Assembly: GCA_005884685.1 (NCBI GenBank)
Contig: VBAH01000059.1
Span: 62,001-126,000 of the forward strand
DNA length: 64,000 bases
Source of the DNA: Alphaproteobacteria bacterium
GTDB lineage: Bacteria; Pseudomonadota; Alphaproteobacteria; Rhizobiales; Xanthobacteraceae
Direction: 5' to 3'
Part shown: positions 30,288 through 38,512 of the stretch, one piece after another
How positions within the stretch are numbered: the first letter of the stretch is position 1
Layout: the number at the start of each line of letters is the position of its first letter
Program-made: the position numbers and the translations under genes
Notes under the pieces: generated by a model
Told to the model about the DNA's origin: nothing
The model's input: the letters and a program-made list of their open reading frames with translations, nothing else
Database searches by the model: none

Positions 30288-30638
30288 ATGATCATTCTCA
30301 ATTTCCGTCACCCGTTGACCGCCGCCTCCCTGAAGGCGATCACCGAAAGCCCCCACCTGGTCGCGCGCGACCAGGAAGTGAAAAACATCGAATGTCAGGC
30401 CGACGTCACTGCGCCTTTCGGGCCGCAGGCGAAGGCGATGGTGGATCAGGTCGGGTGGAGCGGCAGTCAGTGGCAGGCCAATCGCTTCGCCCTGGTGCTT
30501 CCCGTCTGCTCCTCCCTCGCCGACGCGATCCTGGCCGAGATCGACGGCCGGTCCGGCTACTTCCCTAGGTCTCTGCGGCTCAAGGCCAGGGCCTACGCCG
30601 CAGCGCCCTCGATGAGGAAAATGGGTGGGGCCTGGTAG
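30288..30638 (+). CDS. Csx15-like protein (possible cyclic-oligoadenylate binder)
   Basis: 116 residues from ATG 30288 (AAAGGAG upstream). The opening MIILNFRHPLTAASLKAITE, the middle APFGPQAKAMVDQVGWSGSQ then WQANRFALVLPVC, and LADAILAEIDGRSGYFPRSL match what I know of Csx15, a small CRISPR-associated protein (NF.HPLT start, QV..L.D..G.S..EWQ, LAELHGR.G.FP). Csx15 is reported to bind cyclic oligoadenylates of type III CRISPR. In an element like this it could act as a sponge that blocks signalling (inference). No other CRISPR gene is nearby. It has its own promoter, leader and terminator. Confidence 0.6.
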   Translation: MIILNFRHPLTAASLKAITESPHLVARDQEVKNIECQADVTAPFGPQAKAMVDQVGWSGSQWQANRFALVLPVCSSLADAILAEIDGRSGYFPRSLRLKARAYAAAPSMRKMGGAW

Positions 30639-30655
30639 CGCAGGATGAAGACGGT

Positions 30656-30695
30656 CGGGAGGTGGCGCGCAAGCGCCATCCCGCCGTTTTCTTTT
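30656..30695 (+). terminator. Intrinsic terminator, copy of 30036
   Basis: Same stem as at 30036-30063 (CGGGA, TGGCGC / GCGCCA, TCCCG) with the T-rich tail TTTTCTTTT. It closes the Csx15-like cassette. A TTTTCCGGAAAA palindrome follows at about 30718-30729. Confidence 0.85.
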
Positions 30696-30764
30696 AGCTA
30701 TTGGCCGCTTGAATATGTTTTCCGGAAAAAGAAAAGACTGCCAGACAGCGTCAACACGCAGCAG

Positions 30765-33700
30765 CTACTTCGCACCGCTCTGGCCGCCATGGTCCATGAC
30801 CGTCACCGGATCGTCCGCCTCGATCTCGCCGCGCAGGTAGGCCTTGTGAAGGTCCTTCATGGTCGCGAAGGTGCGCGCTCGCTTCTCTTTGTTCTCGGCG
30901 TGGGTCATGCGGTAGAGACCGGCCTGGAACTCCTGGCGGACGTTGAACATCGGTGTGTGTAGGTCGCTCACGGCGAGAAGGCTCTTGCTGGGCAGCATCT
31001 TCTCCATAGCCTCTTGCTTAGCTTCTTGCGTTAAAGGGAGATGATAGTTGACAGCATCACCGTCAAAGTCCATGCCCTGGCCTGCCACTATGTAAGGATT
31101 AACCTTAACAGCGTCACCCTTTACCAGCCGCGGCAGCAAGGCCAAGATGCCAAAGCGATGAAGCACAGGGGCCCTGGTCATCAGAATCGGCCCCTTCTCC
31201 GTCTCGGCCAGAAGGGCCTGCCTAGCGACATCGCTCTTGTCCCTGACGTGGGCCAGGGCGTCAACACGGCCCATGCCGCGACGGACAAGCGACCTGATGA
31301 GCGAAGGCTCGTAGACCTTCCAGGCGTGGGCCTCCGGTATGCCTACCTCATCCATGTCCAGATCGGCGTCAGGGATCACCACGCCCCTACCCACGTTGTT
31401 GACAGGCGTACCAATGAGCCTCGACTGCACCACGGAGTGCTTGCTGGAAGAGCCGAAGACCGTGTCCAGAAGGCCCTTGACCTTCTTCTCTTGCGTCTTG
31501 GCGTTGACGGGATCACCCAGCCCCTGAACGGCCTTGAGCGCGTTGTAGACCGACAACATCTCGGCACCGGTGTCGTCAACCTGCCCCTTCAGGCCCTTGA
31601 GGACCTGGTTCGACTCGAACAAGTCGCGATAGAGCACGTTGGCGTCAGCAATCAGAGTGCCGCCCGTGCCCTGCATCACGGAGACCGGCCTGAAGATAGG
31701 AGGAAGAACAGGGGCGGCCTTCAGTACCCAGTCGCCAGGGTGAACGCCAGTAGACTGCGCCGCTTTCAGGTAGCTCAGCCGCTTGACGGCGTCGTCTCGC
31801 AAGGTCTTCCTGCCCGAAGCGATATCCGCCCTGGCGCGCGAGATGCCCTTCTCCAGGTTGATAGACGCAAGCGCGTGCGAGATGGCCTCCGGGCCCTTCT
31901 TGCCCTGAAGCTCTCGCTCTCCTTTGATCACGCTCTCGAGCTGCGCCTGGGTCAGGCCTAGGAGGCGACGGGCTGGCTCTTCCATCACCGGGTTCAGCAT
32001 CGGCTCGGCAAGAACCAATTTCACCCACTTCTGGCCCGTGTGACCACCCGTGAGTTGCTCGTCGAACAGGCCGCCCTTGACAGGCCGCATGTCCTCGCCC
32101 CAGTGGACTGTCTCGGCGTTTCCCAGCTCCCTGTCGCCCGCCAGCTCATCAATGTCCTTGTCGGTCAGGGCGGTGATCCTGGTCTGCGCACCCTTGCGCG
32201 TCACGTTCACGCCCGCGGCCTTGAGCTGATTCACGAACTTCTGAAAGACAAAAGGCACCGGCGGCGTCGACGGGTGGTCACCGCCCATGTAGCTCGCCCA
32301 GAGCTCGACGTTCTGGTTACCGCGAACCAATCTGGCGTCCTTGAGGACGTCAAGCGCGGAATGGCTGAGCAGCGCGTTCGTCTCCATGAGCGCCAGTCGC
32401 TTGGCCTGAGCCGCCTCGCCAGGGCCTCGCGCAGGCGTTCCTTCAGCGTCGTAGGCGCCAAGGCCCCTCGCAGAAGCCTTTCCCTCAGCCGAGTGGTGTA
32501 GTTTCATATAGTAGCGAACGCCTGTCAACACGTTGGGAATGCGCTTCCCTGTCACAGGATCGATCACCGTCTCCAGGTCCTTGACGCCGTGCTTCTTGGC
32601 TTCTTGCTGCACCCAGCCCGTGATGTCCTCTTTGTCGTGAGGGAAGTCCTCCACCTTGTACGGCTGGCCCGTCTTCTGGGCGATCTTGCCCAGGACAGCC
32701 GCTGCCACCTGGCTAGCGTTAATTCTTGATATAACTCCTAAAGGATTAGCTAGCATCTCAAATGGTTTGCCATTCTCATCATGAGGCATCTCATCATCTT
32801 TCATGATTCCCGATATAACACCTTTGTCTCCGTAAAGCCCGCTGTTGCCGCACCAGACCGGCTTGCCGTTTCGGCGGACATAGATGACGTGGTTCTTCGG
32901 CATTTGCGGACAGAAGACCTCGCCTGAGTACTCCTCCCAGGCCTCTCTCTGCCCGTTTTGGGTCTTCCAGTGACCGTGATTGATCTCTGGCCTGTTTTTC
33001 GACCGGAAGACAGAAACGTCGTAGCGAGGGGCGAAGTCGTACTCCTTGCCCTTGATCACGCCGCGCCTGGCTTCGACCCTCTTGATGTTGCCTGACATCC
33101 CGATGTGGAGCAGGAGCCGTTGAAAGTCGTCGGCCAGTCGAGGCGACGTGGTGCAGTAAGAGTGGCCCGTACCACCCTCACAGCCATCGCCCCACATGAG
33201 CCAGTAGTAAAGAGACTTGAGGTGCTCCGTGGCCCAGAAAAACACCTCTTCAGGGATGAACTTGTCCTTGGCGCGCCCAAACTGGTTGAAATAGGCCATC
33301 AACGACTTGCTATAGATTCGCGCGCCGTTCGACGTGGCGTTGTACTTCAGACCAGCGGCATCCAGCGCCGGAAACAGCTTGGCGCGCCCGCCAGGATTGA
33401 TCTGCGTAATATCGATGCCGTACGACCCGTAGCTCGGCTGGTTGAACGTACAGCCCTCCGACAGGTACATCCCGAGTAGCATGACAAACACGTCGGTCGG
33501 CAAGCTCGGCCCATCCAGGGCGCGCTCACCGTGGCCGAACTGCCCAGCCTTAACAACGAGGTCCGGCATCTTGACGAAGTCCGGCGAGGCGCCAGTCCAC
33601 ACGCCGTCTCGTTTCAGCCGAAACGTCTTCCCGAATAGCTCGGACGCAGTCTGGAGAGAGTACTCAGACCGATTCCTGCGGCAGGCGTACAGGTGATGGT

Positions 33701-36269
33701 TCTCGGTGACCAGTAGATCGATCTGCGTCGTCTCCAGCCGATACATCCGGCCGATGTGGTGGTAGCGGTGGATACCGACAGGCTGGAGGTACTCGATCCG
33801 GTCCTCTGGCCCCAACGTGGCGACCTCGTCGGCGGTGGTTAGCTCAGCTACGCGCGCCCAGCCGCGGCTGGTCAGCACCTCCGTCTCAGGGTCGTAACAA
33901 AGTTTGTCCGCTATCTCAGTCGTATTAAATGACCTAACTACAACGTTGACGCCCTTGTCCGTCTTGGCGACGCTGACCACCTCTCCAGGAGCGTGGTGGT
34001 CCCAGACAAGAGAAGCGTCTGAGAAGCCACCGCCTCTACTCTGGTGAACGGTCTTGCGATCAGGGTCTTTCTGACTGGCGGCCAGGACCAGGGGCGTACC
34101 GGACTCAACCTTGGTCCCTGGCTTGATCACGCCATCTTCGTCCAGGAGCTCCAACGTCTTTCGGTCGTACTTCGTAGGGAAGAGCGCCTGGTAGGTGCGC
34201 TTGCCGCGCTTGTGGTTGTCTTCCCACTCGATCGCGTGCTGGTAGGCGTGGTCGCTGGTGAACTTCTTGGCCGCCGACTCGCTGATGACCCAGGCATCCT
34301 CGTAGTTCGCGGAAGAACCTCCACCATGTGCGATGTACGCCGTGCGCAGGTTCTTACCGACAGCCACGCGGCCCTGGGCATCGGTATAGTTGGACTTCGC
34401 CAGCGGACGGCCCGCTTCAATCCTGTCACCTTCTCGCACCACTGGCGTATTGTGCAGAAGCGATTTCCTGTTCAGTACGAAGTGATTGTACAGTTCGTGT
34501 TCTTCGGTCTTGCCGTCGTCGTACTTGACCGTGATGCCGTCGGGCGTAACTTTCACCACGCGACCGCCTTGATCATCTCTGGCATGGACAGCGCCGACGT
34601 GGCGTCCGTAGAGCTCTTCAAAGGACTTGTTGGTGCCGGGAACAAGGCCCTGGACCAGGGGCGCTTCACCGTCCTTGAGCGCCACGGACTGAACCAGGAA
34701 CCGACCACCCATGCTCACCCGCTGGCCCTTGCTCATGGCCTTGAGCGGGACCAGGTTGGACGTAGGTGTGAAGGCGTGCTCCATGTGGGGCAGGGCATAA
34801 TCCACCTCTTCGCGAGGCACACTGGTCGCCCTGCCCTTGACCAGGGCGGTCACGCGCTTCTTGCCGGTTTGCATTTGCCCTGGGAAGGCGAGGACGGCGT
34901 CCGCCAGGTCCTGCGGGCTTTTGAGCTCTTCCTTGCCAGTCCTGGCGTTGTGTACCGGCGTGTAGAGCCGGCCGTCGTCGCCCTTCAGGGCCTTGAACCC
35001 GGCGCGAGTGTCTACGCCGGCACGTTGACTTTCCGGGGTCGAGACCAGGTCAATGAAACCGACGTGACTCGAGTGAACCGCTCTACTGGACGAAGGTATA
35101 CTGTCAATTGAGGCGATGCCGCCTCGGCCCATACGAGTTATCTTGTGCGCGTTGTTAAGGAACTCTAATGGGTTAATTTCTTCCAGGTTGTTACCAATGC
35201 CTGAGTCAAGGATGGCCCCTTGAACATGTTTGGACAGGAAGTTGGGCTGAACATGGTCCAGCTTGCCCGTGCGCGTCGCCTTCCACAAAAGCTGGTGGAA
35301 CAGGGGCGATGACCGCTCAGCCCTCTCCGCGATCATGTCCTCCGGGCCGTGGAAGGTCTGATAGGCCAGGTGATCTCGGTCGTCCGGCTCTTCTTCGTCC
35401 CTGGCCACTCGGAGCAACTTCCTGGTGGCGGCCAGGATGGTCTCCTTGCTCAGGGTGGCATGGGGATGGCCCAGCGTCCGCTTCGTGACCTCGGGGTCAA
35501 GCTCCATCTTCGCCATGAGCTCGGCCACCCTGAGGCGCTTGCCCTCGGCAGGGGCTTGCTTGTCAGGGCGTCGCTCCAGCTTCTCGTAGAGCTTCTCGAT
35601 GGAGCGCGGGTCGTCCTTCTTGGCGTTAACGGAGAAGAGCTCTCGGCCCCAGGCCTCTTGCAGCTCCCTGTCTGTCGCACCCATCGCGCGCAGCACGGTG
35701 ACCAGGGGCACAGAGGCCTGTCCAGCCTGGAGCTTGAAGAGGCCGGTCTCCGGGTCCAGGAAGTAGCGGTGAGAGAGGCCTTTGCCTGGCCGTACATTGA
35801 CGTGCGACTCCGCCTCGCCCGTGCTGCGTATTCGGGCGTAGATGCCTGACTGCAGCCTCAATTGGTGTGACAATCCATTTTCAGAACCGTTAAAGATGAA
35901 CGTGCCGCGTTGGGTGTACATGGGCACCTGGGCGATGGTCACGTTCTTTCGGTCGAGCTCCTTGCCCGTGGCCTTGTCCGTGAGGACCACGTCGCCTTTG
36001 AGCCGGCGAAAAAGCGACCGCCCTTCAAGAATGGCCCTGTTTTGCTCGGCCAGGGAGACCATGCCGGGGCCTGCGTAGGCGGGCCTCTCGACGCGCAAGG
36101 AGTGTCGCGCGTTCTCGACAGGCGGCAGTTTCTCCAGGGCCTTCAGGGTCTTGGAATAAATGGCCTCCCTGGTCGCGGCGTGATCGTCAAAGGCCCGCAT
36201 GGTCACAGGGGCGCCATGGCCTGACGGCGTCGCGGAGACGGGGCCTTGAAGCGGCGGTAGGTTAGCCAT
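30765..36269 (-). CDS. rpoBC: RNA polymerase beta / N-terminal beta-prime fusion with LAGLIDADG intein
   Basis: 1834 residues before splicing (about 1482 after). Beta landmarks: YTQRGTFIFNGSENGLSHQL (118-137, like the ERV-hinge region), NYEDAWVISE (655-664), ADKL (787-790) joined to SGLYGDKGVISGI (1143-1155, equivalent to GDK..RHGNKGVIS), and MLANPLGVISRINASQ (1172-1187). Beta-prime landmarks follow: VLKAAPVLPPIFRPV (1515-1529), LMTRAPVLHRFGI (1696-1708) and the catalytic GMDFDGDAVNYHLPLT (1732-1747, metal Asp at 1734, 1736, 1738). The chain ends ~75 residues after that, and the bridge helix onward is a separate gene (19729-22551). Zinc-finger and clamp parts of cellular beta-prime seem reduced. 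Joined and split in this way it is not a normal bacterial polymerase. Confidence 0.9.
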   Translation of the reverse strand: MANLPPLQGPVSATPSGHGAPVTMRAFDDHAATREAIYSKTLKALEKLPPVENARHSLRVERPAYAGPGMVSLAEQNRAILEGRSLFRRLKGDVVLTDKATGKELDRKNVTIAQVPMYTQRGTFIFNGSENGLSHQLRLQSGIYARIRSTGEAESHVNVRPGKGLSHRYFLDPETGLFKLQAGQASVPLVTVLRAMGATDRELQEAWGRELFSVNAKKDDPRSIEKLYEKLERRPDKQAPAEGKRLRVAELMAKMELDPEVTKRTLGHPHATLSKETILAATRKLLRVARDEEEPDDRDHLAYQTFHGPEDMIAERAERSSPLFHQLLWKATRTGKLDHVQPNFLSKHVQGAILDSGIGNNLEEINPLEFLNNAHKITRMGRGGIASIDSIPSSSRAVHSSHVGFIDLVSTPESQRAGVDTRAGFKALKGDDGRLYTPVHNARTGKEELKSPQDLADAVLAFPGQMQTGKKRVTALVKGRATSVPREEVDYALPHMEHAFTPTSNLVPLKAMSKGQRVSMGGRFLVQSVALKDGEAPLVQGLVPGTNKSFEELYGRHVGAVHARDDQGGRVVKVTPDGITVKYDDGKTEEHELYNHFVLNRKSLLHNTPVVREGDRIEAGRPLAKSNYTDAQGRVAVGKNLRTAYIAHGGGSSANYEDAWVISESAAKKFTSDHAYQHAIEWEDNHKRGKRTYQALFPTKYDRKTLELLDEDGVIKPGTKVESGTPLVLAASQKDPDRKTVHQSRGGGFSDASLVWDHHAPGEVVSVAKTDKGVNVVVRSFNTTEIADKLCYDPETEVLTSRGWARVAELTTADEVATLGPEDRIEYLQPVGIHRYHHIGRMYRLETTQIDLLVTENHHLYACRRNRSEYSLQTASELFGKTFRLKRDGVWTGASPDFVKMPDLVVKAGQFGHGERALDGPSLPTDVFVMLLGMYLSEGCTFNQPSYGSYGIDITQINPGGRAKLFPALDAAGLKYNATSNGARIYSKSLMAYFNQFGRAKDKFIPEEVFFWATEHLKSLYYWLMWGDGCEGGTGHSYCTTSPRLADDFQRLLLHIGMSGNIKRVEARRGVIKGKEYDFAPRYDVSVFRSKNRPEINHGHWKTQNGQREAWEEYSGEVFCPQMPKNHVIYVRRNGKPVWCGNSGLYGDKGVISGIMKDDEMPHDENGKPFEMLANPLGVISRINASQVAAAVLGKIAQKTGQPYKVEDFPHDKEDITGWVQQEAKKHGVKDLETVIDPVTGKRIPNVLTGVRYYMKLHHSAEGKASARGLGAYDAEGTPARGPGEAAQAKRLALMETNALLSHSALDVLKDARLVRGNQNVELWASYMGGDHPSTPPVPFVFQKFVNQLKAAGVNVTRKGAQTRITALTDKDIDELAGDRELGNAETVHWGEDMRPVKGGLFDEQLTGGHTGQKWVKLVLAEPMLNPVMEEPARRLLGLTQAQLESVIKGERELQGKKGPEAISHALASINLEKGISRARADIASGRKTLRDDAVKRLSYLKAAQSTGVHPGDWVLKAAPVLPPIFRPVSVMQGTGGTLIADANVLYRDLFESNQVLKGLKGQVDDTGAEMLSVYNALKAVQGLGDPVNAKTQEKKVKGLLDTVFGSSSKHSVVQSRLIGTPVNNVGRGVVIPDADLDMDEVGIPEAHAWKVYEPSLIRSLVRRGMGRVDALAHVRDKSDVARQALLAETEKGPILMTRAPVLHRFGILALLPRLVKGDAVKVNPYIVAGQGMDFDGDAVNYHLPLTQEAKQEAMEKMLPSKSLLAVSDLHTPMFNVRQEFQAGLYRMTHAENKEKRARTFATMKDLHKAYLRGEIEADDPVTVMDHGGQSGAK
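32844..33899 (-). other. LAGLIDADG intein in the beta catalytic loop
   Basis: Residues 791-1142 (352 aa). Cys1 begins CYDPETEVLTSRGWARVA; block B is LVTENHHLYAC. The endonuclease motifs are LLGMYLSEGC (931-940) and YYWLMWGDGCEGG (1021-1033), an active-looking pair. The C-terminus is YVRRNGKPVWCGN|S, with Gly in place of the usual His before Asn. Insertion is between ADKL and SGLYGDKG, the most conserved part of beta. It belongs to a different intein class from the two in the beta-prime gene. Confidence 0.9.
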
Positions 36270-36275
36270 GCGTTG

Positions 36276-37256
36276 TCAGCGCCTCAGGGCCCTGGGGGAA
36301 GCGGGAGGCCCTTCTTCGTCCTCCTCATCGCCGACGTCGACAGGGGTGAGGTGGATCTCGGGCGGAGAGGCCATCGCCCTCATAGCGGCTCGTCTCTTCA
36401 GGGCGGTGTTGACGATGTGCTGGTTGTGCTTGCGCGTACCCAGGTAGCCAAGAAGACCGAAGCCAGCCGCAGCAGGGATGGCGTAGGTGGCCGCCAGGGA
36501 AAGAGGCGAGGCACTGGACAGGAACCTGGCCGTGTCGCGTAACCCGCGCCCCAGTTCTGGTAAGTCAGAAAGGCCAGCCTCCTTGGCGGCCCACCCCTCG
36601 TAAAGCTCGTCGATGGTGGAAGCCGACCCCGCCTGTTTCTTCGCACCTTGTTGCGCTAACAGGGCCTTCTCATACTCAGCTCGCGCATCTTCGACTTCCT
36701 GGTCATCGTCCTCGGTGGCTCGCTGGCCCACCAGCTTGTTGGCCCCGAGATAACCAGCGGCGGTCCCACCGAGGCCGGCCATGACGCCCGCCGGGCCGAC
36801 CCAGGGGTACTTGTTGACCAGGTGCCATCCCTTCGCCCAGGCGCCTGGCCCCGGGTACGAAGGACCTGGTCTCTTGAGGGCGTCAAGCAGAGAGGTGCTC
36901 GCTTCGCCGGCGTACTTGGAGAAAGAACGAGGAGCGCGCTTCCTTCTCTTCACGGGCAGCTCCATCTCCCGGTCAAGGGCGGCGTAGGACGGCTGATCGT
37001 AGGGGAGCGCCATCCAGCGAGACAGGCCCTTCACGCCGCCGGCCATCGCGCCGGTCCCCAGCCCGACGGCCCCCAGCAGGCCGATGCCCTTGAGAGCGTC
37101 GGCTACTTCCTGCCTGCCGTAGTGGTCCTCGACCGGGTTGTTGGTCGGGTAGGGCTCCGTGCCGGGATCAATGGCCCTGACGCCGGTCGGCGTGGCCGGC
37201 GTCGCAGGGTTGCCGTTGGCCCTCTTGGCGAAGTGGGACATCAGGGAGCTAACCAT
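36276..37256 (-). CDS. Putative virion/membrane protein
   Basis: 326 residues from ATG 37256 (coupled to the end of 37249-37629; a second ATG at 37241 is possible). Gly/Ala-rich hydrophobic segments at about 62-84 (LKGIGLLGAVGLGTGAMAGG), 158-178 (WVGPAGVMAGLGGTAAGYLG) and 262-284 (YAIPAAAGFGLLGYLG) look like membrane or capsid-buried helices. Short F/W-x-K-x-A motifs (HFAKRANG, SFSKYAGEAS, WAAKEAGLSD) recur in other large proteins of the element. Immediately upstream of the rpoBC gene. Function unknown. Confidence 0.65.
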   Translation of the reverse strand: MVSSLMSHFAKRANGNPATPATPTGVRAIDPGTEPYPTNNPVEDHYGRQEVADALKGIGLLGAVGLGTGAMAGGVKGLSRWMALPYDQPSYAALDREMELPVKRRKRAPRSFSKYAGEASTSLLDALKRPGPSYPGPGAWAKGWHLVNKYPWVGPAGVMAGLGGTAAGYLGANKLVGQRATEDDDQEVEDARAEYEKALLAQQGAKKQAGSASTIDELYEGWAAKEAGLSDLPELGRGLRDTARFLSSASPLSLAATYAIPAAAGFGLLGYLGTRKHNQHIVNTALKRRAAMRAMASPPEIHLTPVDVGDEEDEEGPPASPRALRR

Positions 37257-37629
37257 GAACGCCCTCCAGCGCATCTCTCAGGTGCGGCGGCGCTTCTTGG
37301 TAGAGCTGGCACCACTCGCAAAGGACCAGCCAGTCCTTCTTCTCGGGGTCGAACTGCCGCTCGCGGAAAAGCACCTTGTACCAGCCGATGCAAGCCCGAT
37401 GGATGATGAGCTCGTATTCCTCGAGCTGCGCCGGGTCCGAGAGATCAAACTTCTTGACCTTGCCGGACGGCCGGGTCTCCAGGAGGTCTACATCATCCTG
37501 CGTGATGGCCGGTGACAGCTTGGTCCCGCGGTACGGGACGGGGCCGAAAAGCCTCTCGTTGAAGAAAAGCTCGCCGCCGTGCTGTTCCTTGTCCTTGCCG
37601 ACCTTGAAGTGGTCCCAGAGCGTGGTCAT
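37249..37629 (-). CDS. Hypothetical phage-type protein
   Basis: 126 residues. MTTLWDHFKVGKDKEQHGGE, ELIIHRACIGWYKVLFRERQ and WLVLCEWCQLYQEAPPHL suggest a helical protein with one CEWC pair. It overlaps both neighbours (8 and 4 bases) in a block with three putative virion genes. Possibly a head or packaging accessory factor, on position alone. Confidence 0.6.
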   Translation of the reverse strand: MTTLWDHFKVGKDKEQHGGELFFNERLFGPVPYRGTKLSPAITQDDVDLLETRPSGKVKKFDLSDPAQLEEYELIIHRACIGWYKVLFRERQFDPEKKDWLVLCEWCQLYQEAPPHLRDALEGVHG

Positions 37630-38048
37630 GGCTCGCCGGCGCGCAGCCGCCTCCTGCGCGTGGTCCTCTTGATCCTGTCGGCCAGCCGACGGTACTCGTC
37701 GGCCAGCTCGCGCTTCTTGGCCGACTCGATCACAGGGTCTTCGCTGTCATAAGTGCTGAACAAAGTACCATCCATCGCCTTGGCGCCCAGGACACCGCCC
37801 GCATAGCCCAGAGCAGGAGGAACAGCCAGAGCGGCCCCTCCCAGAAGGCCAGCGCCCGTCCCGATGGCCGGGGCAAAGGCAGGCACCGCAGCCGCCGTGG
37901 CCAAAGCGCCCGCGCCAAGCAGTGGTAGCAGGGCCGCTTTCTCCATCACGCGCGGGGCCGCAGCCACACGGTCGGCCTCAAAGGGAGAGAGGCCCTCTTC
38001 CGCGCAGCGCAGATAAAAGCCGAGCCGGAAGGCCTCTCGGTCCGTCAT
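37626..38048 (-). CDS. Putative virion/membrane protein with Gly-Ala helices
   Basis: 140 residues. The N-terminal FRLGFYLRCAEEGLSPFEAD resembles a motif (F..GF..RCAEEGL) frequent at the start of proteins of very large phages. A long Ala/Gly hydrophobic region follows (ALLPLLGAGALATAAAVPAF to GYAGGVLGAKAM, about 38-90), then a basic coiled tail (ELADEYRRLADRIKRTTRRR). Overlaps both neighbours by 4 bases. Confidence 0.6.
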   Translation of the reverse strand: MTDREAFRLGFYLRCAEEGLSPFEADRVAAAPRVMEKAALLPLLGAGALATAAAVPAFAPAIGTGAGLLGGAALAVPPALGYAGGVLGAKAMDGTLFSTYDSEDPVIESAKKRELADEYRRLADRIKRTTRRRRLRAGEP

Positions 38049-38425
38049 TTGGGCCTCTGGATGACAAAGTTGCTGGCCTGGATGTTTTGGCCGGGAAGAA
38101 GCAGGTGCTTGTCGCGCATGTTCCGGATGTCCTGGAACGTGCTCTCGACAAACGGGTCTCCCTGCGCCCTGGCCTCCTTGCAGCAGGCGATGATGTCCTC
38201 GACGAGCTTGATGTGCGCCATCCGCTCGTCGGCATAGGTCATGCGCTTGGCCTGTTCGTTGAGGGCCCGAGCGCGCAAGAGCATGTCCCTGACGCTGACC
38301 ACCGTGTAATCAGGCTCAGGTCCCTTGCGGTGGTCCAACTGCTTGATGCTGCCGTTCTCCGCCCAGAACTCCGTCTGGCGGAACTTGTAGCGCTTGCCAA
38401 CCTTGTGAGAAAGTTTGCCGGCCAC
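38045..38425 (-). CDS. Hypothetical phage-type protein
   Basis: 126 residues from a GTG at 38425 (MAGKLSHKVGKRYKFRQTEF). Charged, mostly helical (LLRARALNEQAKRMTYADER, HIKLVEDIIACCKEARAQG), ending IQASNFVIQRP. Element PK13 lies 25 bases upstream, in its leader. Same coupled block as the putative virion genes. Confidence 0.6.
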   Translation of the reverse strand: MAGKLSHKVGKRYKFRQTEFWAENGSIKQLDHRKGPEPDYTVVSVRDMLLRARALNEQAKRMTYADERMAHIKLVEDIIACCKEARAQGDPFVESTFQDIRNMRDKHLLLPGQNIQASNFVIQRPK

Positions 38426-38449
38426 GTGTCAGGCTCATCTACCGGTATT

Positions 38450-38477
38450 CGCAGCTTTCAGCCCGCCGCAGAGGGCT
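38450..38477 (-). repeat. Pseudoknot element PK13
   Basis: Stem 2 TGCGGC with GCTGCG works with G-U pairs only on the minus-strand RNA. Stem 1 AGCCC with GGGCT. It lies 36 bases after the stop of 38513-39820 and 25 bases before the next start. Confidence 0.7.
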
Positions 38478-38512
38478 TGTACAGCCGAACATGGTAACTC
38501 GTGGTAGGTCAG

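Noticed and set aside
30765-36269. Housekeeping host rpoB/rpoC
   Set aside because: The fused and split layout, three inteins, the reduced beta-prime N-terminal part, and the absence of ribosomal-protein genes (usual rpoBC neighbours) do not fit a bacterial core locus.
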